Positions 1 to 12,360 of a stretch of DNA of 64,000 nt are shown here, in pieces; the first letter of the stretch is position 1, and each line of letters opens with the position of its first letter. The notes beneath the pieces were generated by a model. It had not been told where the DNA came from and did not search any database. It was given only the letters and a program-made list of their open reading frames with translations. The DNA is from Brachionus manjavacas. Lineage: Eukaryota > Rotifera > Eurotatoria > Ploima > Brachionidae. The stretch is from NCBI GenBank assembly GCA_019054805.1, contig JAHQIY010000001.1, positions 9,252,501-9,316,500 of the forward strand, in the 5' to 3' direction. A program made the translations under genes and the position numbers.

Positions 1-3000
1 GCGGCAATATCATTTCTGCCACTGCAAATCTTTACAACTAAAAATTATAAAAGAACAAAAAGGCCAAAAAATTAAAATATCTTCTGTTATATAATGAATC
101 TTTATAAATATTTAAATTAATTACCAAAATCACTAAAATCAGCATTAGAAATCAGGTTAGGATGAGCCTTATTTCCAATAAACTTGAGATTTTTTTGACA
201 ACTACATTAAAATTTTTAAATTTTTATGAAGGTATTTCGACGATTTTTAACTCTTTTGAATAGATGAACTAAATTTCTTATGACTTCTAATGCTCAAGTG
301 CTCCAAATTAGGCTTCATAAGACTTGCCGAAGTCTTAGGGAAAACGAGAGCAATTTTTTCTACCTCGCCGTCAATACAAAAATTAGACCAACATTAAAAT
401 TTAACACCAGAAATAATTAAAACATTTGAAACATAAATACTTTAAGAAAGTTCAAGTGTTCAATGCATATCAATCAAAATAGCTTGGTTTTATGATTAAC
501 TTTATTGACCATGAGACAAGCATAATGAAATTTTTAAGCTTTGAATTTCAAAGGAATTTTTAAAAAAATTAAAAAAACATTCTTTATTGTCGATTAAGAC
601 CAATTATCTTAGATCGAAATATTTGATTACATTTTTTTGACAAATTTCCGATATCTTATTTTAAAAAAATCTCACGTTCCATTTTTAATGATTACTTAAT
701 TTTAACTGTATCTTATGAAATCGATTTTTATCTATTTCATGCTGTTTTTTCATAATTTATAAAAATACCTTTGTTTATCTAAACTAAAATATTCATTTCA
801 TAATTTAAAAAAATTCTGAGAAATTTTAAACCTGATTTTTAAAAAAATATAACTTTTTAGTTCATTTTAAGTATCAAATTTTTGGCTAGAACTCAAAATT
901 TATAAAAACTAATTAAAATATATTCTAATGAAGCCGTTAAAATTTAAATTTCTAAAATTTTGATCTAGAACATTAATTCAGTCTTGTCTATATGCCCAAT
1001 ACTTTGAGTTTAGTGAGCAGTAAATAATTTTTAATTTTTACCAGTAGACTAAATTAAGACCTAAAAAATTCTAAAAAAAATTGTAATAATGTTCTCAACT
1101 ACCTGAAGCGGCTGACTTTATTATTTTAAAATAAATAAATATTTTAATCTAATTTCTTGATTTTAAGAAATTGTATGAATCGTTAGAAAGAAATGAAAAA
1201 AATTTAAATAAAAGATAAATATTTAAGAAAATTTCACGTTTTTGACTCAGATAATTTAGAAAAAAAATTCAATTATTTGATGCCACTTTATTGGAGATTT
1301 ATTTTGACATTTGACAGCAAAATTGTATGACAAATAAGTCTGGTAAGCGCATGAACGAGTAAAAAAAATTCAGACAGGATATAAAGTTTCTAATTTCATA
1401 TTTTAATATCCCAGTCTAACTCCTAATTGATCTTTTGTTTCCTAGAAAATAGTTTACTCGATAAATAAAAGAATTTTTTTTTAATTTTGAAGCTCAAAAT
1501 GAGACCATTTTTAATAAATTTCAGAGCGAAAAAAATTGTAATCAAATTCTCTCGTTCTTATTGTTTCAGCTGTCTAGTTTGTTGTTTGGTTCAATAATGT
1601 CCAATACATGATATATTAATACTAGAAAATCCACTTAGTTTTACTAAAGTTTGATAAGGCCGAGTTTAAATGAGAAATTAACAGCCTGGAGCCACTTTTG
1701 TCATGAATAGAACAGTCAAATTTTGATAATATACCAGCGCTTATGTTTTATTCTGATCATTCTAATCTTAAAATGATATTTAGAATTTCAAGAGTATGAT
1801 AAAAAATTATAATCATTTAATTCTAAAAATCAAATGACCTTTTTGTTGAAATTTATAAAAATTCTGTTCTGATTGAATTTTTACAGTTTAAAGTGTTGAT
1901 TTTTCACTTTTAATTTACGACCAGATAAAGTATTTCATTACGAATAACAAAAAAAAATTTGTGGATTGAAAAAGATCGGATATTTTGCTAAAGCATTAAA
2001 TAAAAATTCAAATTACGTGACCTGGGATCTAAATTTATTTAATGATTGTCCAGTTAAATCTACCTAAAAATATGTGTTCTCTTTTAATTTAGAACCAAGT
2101 AGAATGGTATATAACATAAATTGAAATATTGAAATAACTATCTGATCCCAAATATTCGTTAAATGGATGACCTGTCATTATTTACCATTTAAAGAGATTG
2201 CCAAAGAATATGAAAATTTTATTTACTAATTTATTCACATTAAATTTTCTTTCATTTTTATTATTGATGATATAAAAAAATCAACAAAAAATCGCAATTA
2301 TAAATTTGTTTTAACTTGATCTTTTTCTTATTATATTTTTTATTTTAACTTTATACATCACCAGAATTGAAATTAATTGAATAAAATAATAATAATAATA
2401 ATAATAATTGATTATTTAATTGAATAAAACAAACGAATTTGATAAAGAATTAAAAAAGAATCTTCAATCTCTCAAATCTCAAGTCATTTGATAAGTAGCC
2501 ATAAATTGCCGGATATAGTCAACTACTTAAAAGAGGACTAACTATTATTTAATCTCTTAAGGGTGAAAATGCAATTCAGTTTTTGACATCTTTTTTATAT
2601 TAATTTTCAGATAAAAGTTTATCATTCTTAACATTTAAAAAAAATTTAACTATTAGTATTGTAAAATCTCTTAGATGTCTAAATCTGTATACACAACGAG
2701 ATGTCATTTTAAATAACATATACAAATTGTTTTATTTCTTGCTAGTATTACAAATAAAAGCACAGAATTTTTTTTTCTTGAGTAAAAAAATTAGGTTTTT
2801 ATAATAAAATTAATTATAAATAGCTTATTTCTGAGAAATTAATTTCATTTTAGAAGTTTTTGATTAAAAAAAAACATTAAAAAAAAAATAGAAATTTCTA
2901 GATCTTTTGTATGGAGGCTGAAATATTGATGAAAAAAAATGAAAGTTAATTTTTTTTCTAATATTTTTCATTAGAAAATTGAAAAATTGTTTTAGCAATA

Positions 3001-6000
3001 ATTCTCCTTGTTTTTCTAGACCTATTCCATAATTTTTGGCTAATTAGCAAATTTATTTTGAGTGATTTAAAGCTTATTTAACAAAAAGTGATGCAATAGC
3101 CATACACATAATGATTTTTCTTAGATAAAATTTAATATCTTATCTTCAAGTCAATTTAAAAAAAAATCTGCATTGATCATTAAAATAAATCTATTACCTT
3201 AAATTATCCATTTCATGCCTAAATCAAGCTAAATTAAGCTGAAAAACAAATTTTTTGTAAAATTCAAACCTGTTCTTATAAATCTTGAAAAATCTTTAAG
3301 AACGCTAGAGAAAATTTAAAATGATTTAAAAAAATAGCTACAAAAGCTAAATAAAAAGACATCAAGGTTCTAGTTGAATGATTAAATTTGACTTTTAATG
3401 AACAATTTGCCAAAGTCCTCGAGATTTATTACATTGTTTGAATCATGTTTAAATCAAATACAAATTAAAAGAATTGTAAAAGTGTCTTGAAATAATTTAT
3501 GAATGTAATTGCCACTAATGGATTGCAAATAAACGACCATTTTAGGCATTTAGAGCATTATTCGATAAATTGGGTTAAAATTTTTATCAAATTTGAGCCA
3601 TGAAAAAAATACACATTCACTTTAATGCAAATGCTGGACAAGTTTAAAAGTTTTTCGTCGCGTTGTCTAATTACTTAAGCATGAAAATTTTCAAAACTAA
3701 CAAATTTTACGTGATTTAAATCTTTTCTGTAGATTTTTCACAAGCCATTAGTCGAGTGCTATAAGGCACCCTCAAATGAGCTTTTCGACAAGCTTGTAAA
3801 TTTTCAATTATATGAAATATTTGAAATAGTTTTTTGTGTCATAAAAATTAATCAACTTTATGCAATAAATCTTTTGAGTAAAACAAGCTTTAGGTTAAAA
3901 GTGATCCCTAGCAATAAGTGGGATTTTTATTGGAGTGTTCGTTCAATTAACTTTTGTTTGATTTGGTTGTTTTAAAATTTCAACTAATTTATAATTACCA
4001 CTGGTCTTTAAATGCAAATATACAAAACAAAAATCTTTAAATAAATGAAATTTCGATAGAGATGAAAGATTTGCTAATATCGTCTTGCTGGTTATCTTTC
4101 GAATCTTAGGAAATCATTCATTCAATCTTAATTATCAAAACAATCAAAATTCGGCCAAATTCATACATTCAGGACTTAGGAGTCCGGGGGGAATCTAATT
4201 AATAAAAATTAATTAGATAAAATTAAAGCTATATACAACTATACAGATGCTTCATTAATTCAGAGAAATTTGAGGTGAAAGCTACATAAATAGAAAGATT
4301 CGAAACCACTAATGGAAATGATTGATACTCATCTTGTTCTGGAAATTTTAAAACCAACTGAAATTGAAAAATTTACATTCGATGACAAATTTAATTATTT
4401 AAGTCAAAAGTACGGAGAAGAGTAAAAGAATAAAATTTTTTCGAAAATTAAGGCTACTTTTCAAAATTTTAGAAAAAAATCTCAATTAGTATCTTTTATT
4501 TATTTATTTCTGTTTCTGTACGAGCCTAGGAAAAACAAAAAACTAAAACAGTTTCAAAATATTATAAATTTCATCATTTAGTTGAAGAAGAAAGTGATAA
4601 GTAAACAAACAGTATTAAATTTATTTTATAAAGCTATCAAAATTTGAATTTTAGAAAGAAATGAATCTTTTTTAAAATATTGCTTAAAAGGTTTAAAAAA
4701 ATTTCAAAATTAAACAGAATATAAAAATAATTTTTAGTGATAAACTAATATTTTCATTAAAATTTTGTTTCCAAAAATGAAAAAGAATAGCTGATTTAAA
4801 TTATTTCTTTGTCGTTTATCCGCTAGCAAAAAGCTCATACCTTTTTAGTTATGGAATAGATTATTGAAACTATAAAATACAAAAAAAAAAGATAATTTTT
4901 TAAACAATTGTAGTATAGGCAGAATGTGTGAATAATAAGCTTGGTATTAGGTTAAACACTTTATTTAAAATTTTTATTTAAGTAACAAGTTATATTTATA
5001 GTTTGATCATGTCACCATACTAAACAATTATTGATTTTAATAAATCCGAAATAATGAGCCGACTTAAGTAAAATATTAGCTAAATTTAATAAAATATAAT
5101 CTAAATTTCAAATGCCATATTTTGTATTAATAAGCAAAATTATTGTTATTTTCTTTTAATAAACTATTAATAATTTTTTTTGTCACTCAATATTCAAAAT
5201 TTTGTAAGTGATTTTGTACCAAATAGATGTTGTACATAAAATATACTTGACTCTTTGGATCTTTTGAGAGAGTCCTTAAATAACTATGATTGAAAAAATA
5301 CAAGAAAGAAATTCTAAAATGTCACGAATTTTCAACAGAGATTTAAAGAACTATCTTTATCTCAATCATTATAATTCGAGGTGACTTGATTTAATTTTAC
5401 AAAATGATCAATAAATGTGAAAATATAAATTTGGGAAAAAAACTGTGCAAAGAGTTATTACATTAAAAAGAAAATTATTTGAAAGTAATTCATGAACACA
5501 CAAATTATCAAGCTGGAAATTCTTTTTTAGAAATCGAAAAGTACCAATATGGAAAACACTTCCAAATAGTATTGTTTTACTTAAGAATATTAATAGTTTC
5601 AAAGTGATGTTAGATAAATGGATTAATGGTAGTTGATGGAAATCATAACCCAGATTTTTTTCCTACAAAATAAATACATTTTACATATCATTAAAATTTC
5701 AATAAATCTGAAATAAATAAAATTCAATTTCAGTAAATTTTATTATTACATATAATTAAAAACTCGTTAAAATAATTTGGGTTCTTAAGATAAAACTGAT
5801 GTTATTATTTTCAAAATAAGTTATCAAAATATTAAATAAAATAAAAATTTAATGTTTATATACTGAACATGATAAAAAATTAAACTTGTTATTAAATAAT
5901 TTATTAGTAATTCACTATTTAATAAATTAATTAACTTACGAATCGTAAAATTTATTTTTGATTTAAAAGTAAAAAAGCAAGATAACTCTCTTAAGAGTAA

Positions 6001-9000
6001 AAACTTAAAGTTTTTTTAACATATTTAATTTTATAAAAGAGTGTCACTGTAGAACGGTTGTTTAACAGGCGTTCCTTTGGCGTTATTTGATCTCTGGGTA
6101 AACTAATGAATTTCAAATATTTTGATTGTTAACTAGCTCAGCTATTTATTTTATCCTAATGATTTTTTTTAGAAAAAATAAAAAAAGATTTTTTTTTTAA
6201 ATTCGCAATTTAAATCACAAAGAGCTACAATTCTGTTTATATCTTTTTAACTCAAATAAAAAATTATTGTAATACATTTGGGCTGCTACGCTATTAGAAA
6301 TCAATCGATCTATGAAAATTAAGTTAAAATTGATGTTAATTAACTATATAAAAGATAACCTATATACTAAAGATTGATTTAAAATTTTTTTAAAAGCTTT
6401 AAGTCAATAAATATCGAAAACTTGAATTCATAAACATTAAATTTTAGATTAAAAATGTTCTGTGAGTTGAATAAGTATTTTTAAAGTAACTTATAAATTA
6501 ATAAGTTAATTTAGTTGAAATTAATTTTTAAAAAAGCAGATTAAAAATTTCAATTTTGCATTCTATTTAAATATCTTTATCGCTTAAATCTGTAGTCAAA
6601 ACAAATATAATATCAGACAATCTAATTAAAAAATAATTAAAAATTTGAAATTCAAACACTTAAAAAAAATTTGAATGAAAAATTAAAAATCAATCGTTTC
6701 GGAAAATTAATTAAGCTCTGGTCTAATTTTTAACTTTGAATAGGTTGGTTTTTAATTAAATTTTGATTAAAAACTTTTCTAACTAAATTCACCTCTGTGG
6801 ATATTTTAGTTGTTTTTCTTTGTGCTTATCGATTTTAGCATTTAGAATTTAGTTAGAAGACTTTTATATTTATTGTTCAAATTAAACACTAGCCAGACTT
6901 GATTGAACTGCTTTTAGACTCTTAAAAAAACACTAATACTGATGATATATTTCAATATTTTTGAGCAATTTTACGAAATCATGAAAATTTCAATTAATAA
7001 ATGGCAAATTAAATTTTCGTAAGTGCAAGTACTGAGTTAATCTTGATTTAGGCTCCTTAAATTATCAATCAATACTTGGTTTTCATCGGGCGCTTGTTCT
7101 TAAGACAAATTATGCTTTCCAGTCATGCTCTCTTAAAACTCAGAATCAATTAATAAAATTTCCCTTTTTTCTATTGCTTTTATTGATTCAAGAGGCAATT
7201 ATAAATTTATATTAAATAATTGAAATATTTTAATTGATCTTTTCGATCATTGAAATGTCTTAAAATATATGATTAAATATATTACTTAGACCTAAATTAT
7301 TTATTTTAAATACGAAAATAATCTGTACAAAAATTAGAGCCAAATAAAAAATGTTTCAAATTTACTCTAATCTTTGTTTGTTTATTTTTAGTAAATAATT
7401 TTCTTTGGTAATGATTGAAATTTTTTTAAATTCATCGTTATGTCATACCGTAAATCCTTGTTCAAAAATCGATTTTAAATTTGGTTTGCGCATTTTTTTT
7501 TTGAAAATATCTAGGCTTTTTTCAATTTTATTTGAAAAGATAGATTAAACAAAATCCCTCTCTAATTTCTATTAAAAAAAAAGATTAATATCATTTTTGC
7601 ATTTTTTTGTTAAAGTAAGATAATCAAACTCATAACGCACACTAATAAGATATAAAATTCAAAAACGCTTTTGAACGCCTTTTTTCCATCAGAATAATTT
7701 TTTTCCCATCAGAAAAATATGTAACCCAGGTTTGGTATTTGATTACCTTATTAATATAAATATAAAAGCATTGATGATAAGGGAAATATATTTTTTCACA
7801 TCAAACATGGGCAATAGCTTAGAGTTTATTGCTATGTAGGCATCTAGAAGCCAACTACTTCTCTGAGTCGTGACATACTTACCGATAAGGGATTCTTTTT
7901 ACATATTATCTTAATTAGACATCACTCTAAGAAAGAATGACTTTTTATCCGTAAAAAGTTTCATTAAAATCGAAAAATTTAGGCATTGTGGATTTTCGTA
8001 CAAAATTTTAATTCTAAATAAAAAATATTGATTTTGTACTACAGATTTTACCGTAAGTTTTAAAAGCTGAAACAAACAATGGTTCATTAAACTGTCCATT
8101 TTAAGAAAAAATTTAAAGAGATATTTGCCAATAAATTGATTATTTTTAACCAAATTGTATGTAAGTTTAGAATAAAAAAGTGAAATTTATGCAAATATAA
8201 CCACCTAATTTAAAAATATTTGAGTAGCCATGACATAATTTTAACATTTAAAAGAATAAATTTACAAATTTAAAAAAAAATCAAATTAAAATAGATCATG
8301 CAGACAAAATCAAAAAGAAATCTCAAAATTTTGATACTTTATTTGATCATTAATATTTCCCTGTTGTTGAATTTAGTGAAACATATTTTGTTTCATGTTA
8401 TCTCATCAAAGAAGCTTTAAAAAGTTAAATATTGTCAATTAAAATTAATGAAATATAATTTATTTTTGTAATTTTTGAAAGGTTTAAATGAAAATTCACA
8501 ATGCCAAAAATTTATTAATTTTAAATATTGCATTTGTTTATAATTTATTTTGACGGAGTTTCTCAATCTTTTTAGAATGAATTGAGACCTTTATTTTAGC
8601 CTAACAAATAAAAATTTGTTTTTAAATGTCGATTTATTCAAAATTTTAATTAAGAGACAAAAAATAGGAAAATTACATAAAGAAGTATAAAACACAAAAA
8701 TTTTAAATAATCTTAATAATTTTTATCAATCAAATCTATAAAGATATTAAGAGTCATTGAAAATGAAAATTTTTTGCTGATTGTTTTTTAACATTATATC
8801 TAAATTTTAAAAATCTGAAATATAAAATATAAAAAATTAGATGATTGATAAATGTTTATAATAAATTTATTTTTGAAACGAATTTAAAAACAAAAATGGT
8901 AAAAAATATTTCATGTGAAAATTTATTAAATTTTGGATTAGCCGGATCATGCCGGATTTTCGATTTTATTTCCTCATCACGCTTATTATGATGATCAACT

Positions 9001-9397
9001 ATATTTTTTCAAAAAAAAATAAAATTTGACAAAAATAAAATGTATGTAATCATTAACTGTAAACATGAAAAAATTAGACTACTTACAAATCAATTATAAA
9101 ATTAGTATTTAATAACCATGTAAAATTTAGCACTTAAGTCTTTTTCTTTTATTTTTTACAAACAGGATTAATTTCTTGAAACTAAAAATAATAAATTGGT
9201 CCAAAATTGTTATGTGAGTCACTAGGGATCGCAACAATTTAACATATTAACTTGATTTGACAACAATAGAAGCTGATTATATATAGTATTTTGAATTACG
9301 ACGTATAAAAAGAAGTAATGATTTGCATTAGTCTTCCATATCGATTCTGATGGGTCACCATAGAACTTCTACAACTTTAAAACTTTGAAATTTCAAT
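1..9397. other. AT-rich gene desert
   Basis: I see no exon series, RNA gene or recognisable transposon in this stretch. The open frames at 5408-5602 and 7911-8153 on the minus strand have low-complexity F/L/N/K composition typical of AT-rich noncoding DNA and no flanking exons. A short hairpin, AAGACTT-GCCG-AAGTCTT, lies at about 320-337, and a trinucleotide repeat is listed separately. Confidence 0.6.
2384..2408. repeat. (AAT)n microsatellite
   Basis: About eight consecutive AAT/ATA units interrupt the AT-rich intergenic DNA. It may be the tail of a degraded LINE, since other LINE 3' ends in this window finish in TTA repeats, but no LINE sequence is recognisable beside it. Confidence 0.7.
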
Positions 9398-9695
9398 CAG
9401 CCCCATTTGGAGTATGCAACAGTGGTTTGGTCCCCCTACACTGCTAAGGACAGCAAAATTCTTGAGAAAATACAAAGAAGGGCAAACAAACTTTCGTAAG
9501 TATTCCAGCGGATATTGGTTCCTGGAGCCCCTGTGTAACTAGGCATCTTTAATCAACGACATCCGGGACAACAGCGCCGTCTCCACTCCGAGTGTCTAAG
9601 ACAGCCACATTTTCTAAGGTCTCCGTAAAGCAGCTACCATAGACGGCTTCCTTAGTAAGTCGTCTCCGCAAGCCTGCTAGCTTATTATTATTATT
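9398..9695 (+). mobile_element. CR1-like LINE 3' fragment (RT C-terminus plus 3' UTR)
   Basis: Frame 9398-9494 reads QPHLEYATVVWSPYTAKDS followed by KILEKIQRRANKL. This is the hallmark region just downstream of the reverse transcriptase palm in CR1/jockey-type LINEs (RPxLEYAxxVWSP...lExiQRRAtK). After it the frame breaks. The last ~90 bp, including the stretch TCCGCAAGC at about 9665 and a TTATTATTATTATTT end, closely resemble the reverse complement of 27300-27400 downstream of the full CR1-like copy. The two therefore appear to share one 3' end type. It is a dead, 5'-truncated insertion in the same orientation as the orphan exon downstream. Confidence 0.8.
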
Positions 9696-9823
9696 TTCAT
9701 TTTTGTATCCAAATATTTAATTATTGGCAAATAAACTAAGGAATGTTAATAAAAAAGTTTCTAGATAAAAAATATTATATCTTGATTTATCATTAAAATC
9801 TTTGAAAATAAAAAAATTGTTGA

Positions 9824-9988
9824 TCACAGAGAACAGAGAGTTATGAGGAAGATATTAATGATGATGTTGAAAAGGATGAGAAAAAAGTTGAAACTCGAGT
9901 TACCAATTACTCAAGGATATCTTCAGCCTCTAGCTCGAAAATTTGTTCCAGTTTTCATCAATCAAATTACCAAGAAAACAATAGTTAA
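9824..9988 (+). CDS. orphan acidic terminal exon, gene unknown
   Basis: This is an open frame of about 54 codons ending in TAA at 9986-9988, preceded by a plausible acceptor (ACAG/AGAG at 9835-9838). The encoded peptide is ESYEEDINDDVEKDEKKVET followed by a serine-rich stretch (RISSASSSKICSSF). Its acidic then serine-rich composition and its codon use differ from the surrounding desert and look like the disordered C-terminus of a real protein. I could not find upstream exons; the LINE fragment at 9.4-9.7 kb lies directly upstream and may sit in the preceding intron. I do not recognise the gene, and it may also be a leftover exon of a lost gene. Confidence 0.4.
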   Translation, partial: SQRTESYEEDINDDVEKDEKKVETRVTNYSRISSASSSKICSSFHQSNYQENNS

Positions 9989-10717
9989 TTGTTTCAAAAT
10001 ACTCAAATTAAAATAGACACTGTTGAAAATTATAATTTAAATTCGTTTAATGAAAAATTTATTTTTTTTCTAATGTTTTATCATTTTTTGCAAAAAATTT
10101 ATTTTAAAAAATGAGTTGAATAAATGACTAGAAAAAAGAGTTAATTTTTTCATTAGCTCATTATTTTGTTCATTCCTGTTTAAACTTCACCTCAATAAAA
10201 AATCTTTAAAAAAATCTGTAAAAATATTTCCAAAAACCTTCTAAATTTTTAGTGATTGAGAATGACTGGAAATTAAATCAGAAAACGATTTTAAAAATAA
10301 TTTATTCTTAAAAAAGTTTGTTTTGAACAGACAATTTATTTTTGGCATTGTGATTGATTGCCATGTGATTGAAAATTGAAAAGCTTACATTGGAAATAAG
10401 GTAAACTTCAGATAAACATACCTTAAAAAAGTAAGTTTAATTTTGCACTTTAGAGCTATTTGAAGAGCTATGTGGCAAATTAAAATAAAGATTAATATTT
10501 AATTTTAAAAACAATCTGAACACATTCATACGACTCAACATTTGAATCATAAATTTATCACAGAATAAAATTTTCTGACTTAATTAGGAAAAAAAATATT
10601 CTCCAAATTCCAAGATCTTTATCTAATACTACACGTGAATATCACCTTGATTTATTTTTTTTAATAACAAGACTTGCTTAAAACTAATTCTCCTCGAAGA
10701 CAATTTCTCCTAAGATC
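9989..10717. other. intergenic AT-rich DNA upstream of AP-1 mu
   Basis: No coding or repeat signal is seen here. It should contain the promoter and 5' UTR of the AP-1 mu gene that starts at 10718, but no specific core promoter element can be defended. Confidence 0.5.
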
Positions 10718-12360
10718 ATGTCCTTATCGGCTATTTACATCCTAGATTCGAAAGGAAAAGTAATCTTTCTTCTATGAAATTTCCATGCCTTTGTATTACT
10801 AAATTTTTTTAGGTGTTGATATCGCGGAACTACAGGGGCGATGTAGAAATGAATATCATTGAAAGATTTATGCAGCTTTTGCTTGAGCAAGAGGACGAGA
10901 GCAACTTGAATCCAATAATTCAGCATGGCGATGTGGCATTTATTTATGTAAAACACACAAATGTCTATCGTTAGTAGAAATTTAGTCTGAAATTAGACAA
11001 AAATAAACCATTTCCTTATTTAGTTGTGGCTGTTACCAAAGTAAATACGAATGCCACCTTGGTGCTGTCGTTTCTTTACAAAATTATCAAAGTTTTTTGT
11101 GAATACTTCAATGAATTAGAAGAAGAAAGTATTCGTGACAATTTTGTAATCATTTATGAACTATTGGATGAGTTTATGGACTTTGGATACCCTCAGACCA
11201 CTGACTGTAAAATATTGCAAGAATACATCACCCAAGAAGGACACCAAATCAATCAAACTAAACTACCTCCGGCAGTGACCAATGCTGTGTCATGGAGAGC
11301 CGAGAATATAAAATACCGAAAGAATGAAGTTTTTCTAGATGTAATTGAGTCTGTAAATATTTTAGTAAGTGCATCCGGAAATGTATTGAGAAGTGAAATT
11401 GTTGGAGCCATCAAAATGAGGGTTTACTTGAGCGGTATGCCCGAACTTCGCCTTGGTCTAAATGATAAAATTTTATTCGAGAATATCGGCAGTAAATTTA
11501 ATTTAATATTTTATTTAAATAAAATAAATCAGAGTTATTTCAAAGTCACAAGTTTCAAGTCAAGTCAAGTCAATCACTTTAAATTTTTTTTCTTCATATA
11601 ACTGCAATACTTATTTTTACTTAAAAAAAATTTCAAGTCCTGACTTTTACTTGGACTTGTGAGTTAAAAACAAGTCTTAAATAAATTACTTATATTAAGG
11701 AGGAAAAAACAAGGCAGTTGAATTAGAAGATGTAAAATTTCATCAATGTGTGCGTTTGTCACGCTTCGAAAACGATCGTACTATTTCTTTTATTCCGCCT
11801 GATGGAGACTTTGAACTAATGTCTTACAGATTAAATACTCAGGTGAAACCATTGTTTTGGATTGAGCCAGTGATCGAAAGATATAGCCATTCGCGAGTGG
11901 AATACATGGTCAAAGCAAAAAGTCAATTCAAAAAACGAAGCACAGCTAACAATGTAGAAATAATAATTCCGGTACCTTCGGATGCTGACGGAGCCAAATT
12001 CAAAACATCAAATGGCTATTGTAAATATGTGCCAGAGAGAAATTGTGTAGTTTGGAACTTAAAGTCATTTCCAGGAGGAAAAGAATATTTGATGAGAGCT
12101 CATTTTAATTTGCCAAGTGTTCAAGCTGAAGAAACTGAAGGCAAGCCTCCTATACAGGTGAAATTTGAAATTCCGTATTTTACAACATCCGGAATTCAGG
12201 TAGAATTCATTCTAGTCAAGTCCACTTTTAACTCTCAATTTTAAACAAACTTGTTTTTTAGGTTCGATATTTGAAAATTATTGAAAAGAGTGGATATCAA
12301 GCATTACCTTGGGTTAGATATATAACTCAAAATGGAGACTATCAAATTAGAACAGCATAG
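10718..12360 (+). CDS. AP1M1: AP-1 clathrin adaptor complex subunit mu (5 exons)
   Basis: Exons 10718-10759, 10813-10969, 11024-11491, 11700-12199 and 12262-12360 join in phase to a 421 aa protein, close to the 423 aa of vertebrate AP-1 mu. The ATG opens MSLSAIYILDSKGK, the conserved start of the longin-like N-terminal domain (about residues 1-140). The linker region has ESIRDNFVIIYELLDE. The C-terminal mu homology domain (about 165-421) has KYRKNEVFLDVIESVN, with the aspartate used to bind YxxPhi sorting signals, and ends in GYQALPWVRYITQNGDYQ, with the tryptophan of the same pocket. The protein belongs to the AP-1 complex that sorts cargo into clathrin vesicles at the trans-Golgi network and endosomes. 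Intron 3 (11492-11699) carries a small AAGTC-type inverted-repeat element. An AATAAA lies at 12551-12556. The animal has probably one mu-1 gene, so the choice between the vertebrate M1 and M2 names is arbitrary. Confidence 0.97.
11544..11676. repeat. AAGTC-family MITE-like element in AP-1 mu intron 3
   Basis: The left edge GTCACAAGTTTCAAGTCAAG is approximately the reverse complement of the right edge around 11635-11673 (CAAGTCC...ACTTGGACTTGTGAG). The same left edge begins the element in the PWP2 intron at 19699. The terminal inverted repeats are built from AAGTC/GACTT units with an unrelated AT-rich core and no coding capacity. This looks like a short non-autonomous DNA transposon. Confidence 0.55.
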
